From Larimichthys crocea (taxonomy: Eukaryota > Chordata > Actinopteri > Sciaenidae): a stretch of 64,000 nucleotides of DNA. Numbering within the stretch: the stretch's first letter is position 1; every line of letters begins with the position of its first letter. Shown piece after piece: positions 61,437 to 64,000 of this stretch. Both the position numbers and the translations under genes were made by a program. The notes beneath the pieces are model-generated. The model saw only the letters and a list, made by a program, of their open reading frames with translations, was not told the origin of the DNA and made no database searches. The stretch lies in assembly GCF_000972845.2 (NCBI RefSeq), contig NC_040012.1, forward strand, positions 10,965,930 through 11,029,929. The letters are read 5' to 3'.

Positions 61437-64000
61437 AAAAAGAAGGCTTTTATCTTTTTTCCAGCATTTGAAGTCAACTGGATATGTAGACATAGACATG
61501 ACTTGAAGTCAAGTGGCAGGAAATAAGTAAGTTGGCTCGTTAGGTTTTTTGCCAAAATATAACAAAGTGAGGCTTAACACCGTATTGAGATGTTTAGTTT
61601 TTAATGCAGTTGATGATTATTTCACAATGTTGTCTCACATGGTGTTTGTGTTTTGTATTGTATCCTTGAAAATCACTTTATTACCTGTTGTTTCATTGGA
61701 ACTAGCACTAATTCATTTAACCTCCTGCGAATCTGTGTCCTAATATGGGGACATTAGATTTTGGCTTCCCTGCACAATAATACTGTATTTTGCTCAACTT
61801 AGACCTATTGCCCTCATTCAGGGATACTTACTGTGCTGTTTAGTGGTCAGAGAAGTTTTTTTGTGAAAACTACTAATTGTTCAAAGACAATGCTTAGTTT
61901 TATGTTTATCAGGTCCTACTTATCCCAAATAGCTAGGAGAAATTAAAAATACACACCAAACAAAAGCTTGGGTCTCAGGGGGCTGTTTTGTTAGTCCTTT
62001 TTGACTTAAAGTAAATGTATTTATCGAAGTACTGGCCAAGAAGCAAAAATTCAACACAATATACATTTGTTTTTGCTTTATAATAAGATACAAGTATTCT
62101 AACAGGAACGCAACCTGGACACACACAATGTAATCTGCATAACCACACTTCCTGTTTAAACTACTATGTAAACTCTAGCTGTATTGTGTGTGCCATATGG
62201 CAATGCACTTTAGGAAATGGCAATTCATTAATATGAATGATATATACACTGCATTCCTCAGCTATCAAAATTAGATACGTTAACGAACTAATGTGTGGGA
62301 TTTTGTGGCATATGTAGTTGATGATTTGATGTCAACCTCGCCTGCAGACAACACAAAAAGCCCTATCTAGAGTCAGTATTTACTTTGTACAGGTCACTGG
62401 ACACAGGTTTGTTTATATGTTGTGCCATGAGTTATTGCTCCCAGGATCAAGACTGTTATCATAGGGGGTGTCGTTTAGCTCAGTTGGTAGAGCAACTGTC
62501 TCATGTACAAAGGCTCAGTCCTTGCTGTGGCAGCCCAGGGTTTGTATCCGAGCTGTGGCTCTTTCCCGCATGTCATTCCCCATCTCTCTCTCCCCACATT
62601 CCTGTCAGTCTTTAAACCGTCTCTGTCAAATAAAGGCCAAAAAAGGCCAGAAAAAAAAGGACCGCTACACAGGTCACCGCTCACAGGTCCTTAACCTCAG
62701 TGTCCGAATGTGACACTCTGTTGAGTGTGTCATTCAAATACATGATTGCCATCTAGTGGATAAAAACATCCATGGACAAAAGTAGAGAAAAGTAGATACC
62801 AATGTGGGTTTTAAGAGCAAACACACATTTGACATTATTTATTCAATATATTAATAAGCAGATGTTACTTTTATATTTATTTATATTTAAATTTTGCCCA
62901 ATCTGTTACTTCTAGCAAGTGCTTTGTAGCACATTTCCTTTCCTTAACAATGCCACTGACTTAATAGCCAAGCTTTAAATATCTCGTACACTATACAGTA
63001 CGTGCATTGTGTACATACAGTTTTGAGCTCAGCTACGCCAAAGAGAGAGAGTGTCTTGCAATCATTGGTCCCACAGCGTTGCTACCAGTGTCTGGAGTTC
63101 ACTGAGTTGGAGAAGGGCAACGGCACAAAGGCATCTGGAAGGAAGGAGATGTAGTAAACATATCTTTGGTAGTCCAAATGACCCTGACTAAGTCTGCTGC
63201 TCCTTTAGGCTCGCCCCAGATCAGCCCATGACATGGCCAGTCAAGACAAGATAATGTCAAAGATTAAGGCCCTCCAGCTCTACAAGCAAAGCACTGTTAT
63301 TTTGTTTTATTTGGATTGGTAGTTGTGTGTTGGTAGAAAAAAGGCATCAGCCAGTTGGTGTAAAAAGGACATCACTCTATGGTCCTGGTTTTAACACATT
63401 ATGAACATTTTTGTCAGTCTTGTTCTCAACATTATTAATTTTAGGGAACCGCTGTGATCCAGGAGTTGCTGAGCAAATGTAAATTAGTGTGCTCTGCTTG
63501 TGATCTACTTCAACATGAGTATGGCATGTAAACATGCAGTATGTTTTCTCTTTATTATCACCATCACAGTATTTCTATTTGAAACACTGGCTTCATCTAA
63601 TCACTTTTTAAAATTGATTTAAAATTTGCTGATCAACTTGCAACTTCAGTTTTTGAGTCCAAATGTATGATGTGGAATGAAGTTGAGGGTTATTTTTAAG
63701 CAACTGAACTCAAGTAGATTAACAAGTTTCCATTGTTTGGTGAGTGCAGTGTTAAAAAGGCGTAATGGGTACTCATTACAGTTGCATTGCTTGTATGTAA
63801 GAGATGCAGAGTGCTGGCTGAGGGAAGTTGTTGGCATCCACCTCAAGGCTTCATCTGAGTCGCTTCAGTGGAGTACAGCCTTAGCAAAACTGGCACGGGA
63901 TGCACTCACCCCGGGGGTAGGATAGACTCGGGCTGAGAAACTGAGAGAAAAATGAGCAAATGAGATTGGACTGCCACCACTCTCAGGCTGCCTATAGGAT
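61437..64000. other. Intergenic right flank, possible exons near the edge
   Basis: Apart from the SINE at 62,466-62,660 no gene is established. Two plus-strand segments with good acceptors (after 63,075 and after 63,209) look mildly exon-like and are discussed under findings. Confidence 0.35.
62466..62660 (+). mobile_element. tRNA-derived SINE
   Basis: GTTTAGCTCAGTTGGTAGAG near 62,472 is a tRNA-like A box and flank, and GGGTTTGTATCCGAG near 62,539 a decayed B box. These are followed by a CT-rich body and an AATAAAGGCCAAAAAAGG tail. This arrangement is typical of percomorph SINEs. No clear target-site duplication was found. Confidence 0.75.

Noticed and set aside
62470..62545. Possible tRNA gene (TTTAGCTCAGTTGGTAGAGC)
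   Set aside because: The 5' half is tRNA-like but the T-arm is decayed and a SINE body follows.

Overview
This window looks like nuclear DNA of a teleost fish, most likely a percomorph. The genes are vertebrate genes split by introns with canonical GT/AG sites. The sequence is AT-rich and carries tRNA-derived SINE copies and interspersed repeats of types common in percomorph genomes. There is no sign of prokaryotic, organellar or CRISPR sequence. Five protein-coding genes can be assigned by exon-by-exon reading, with reading phase kept across every junction.

Layout. (1) About 1-25,440, plus strand: pth1r, a class B parathyroid hormone receptor, in 12 coding exons; the signal-peptide exon lies left of the window, and a 3' UTR of about 3.6 kb follows the stop. 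(2) 25,608-35,073, minus strand: tmie, the transmembrane inner ear protein of the hair-cell mechanotransduction complex, in 4 exons plus a possible alternative last exon; its 3' end faces that of pth1r almost directly. (3) About 36,300-42,720, minus strand: scattered degenerate fragments that look like the VPS9-domain end of als2cl, with no intact gene. (4) 43,123-47,231, minus strand: ccdc13, a coiled-coil centriolar-satellite/cilium protein, in 13 coding exons with two RFX X-box-like motifs in its promoter. (5) 50,243-50,842 plus a 5' UTR exon near 51,340, minus strand: higd1a, a small hypoxia-inducible inner mitochondrial membrane protein. (6) 55,776-57,311, plus strand: cyp8b1, an intronless sterol 12-alpha-hydroxylase of bile acid synthesis, followed by a 516-bp tandem duplication of its own 3' end. 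(7) 58,250-64,000: mostly intergenic, with two SINE-like repeats, one small open frame of uncertain status and possible exons near the right edge.

These genes do not act in one pathway. Their order is informative as conserved synteny: from memory of the human map, PTH1R-TMIE-ALS2CL lie together in 3p21.31 and CCDC13-HIGD1A-CYP8B1 in 3p22.1. Here the two blocks are contiguous, and the als2cl-like debris sits at the join. I found no wholly new biological system. The items most worth a second look are the alternative tmie tail, the duplicated cyp8b1 3' end, the als2cl relic, the paired X-boxes, and the HRE/CRE cluster upstream of higd1a.
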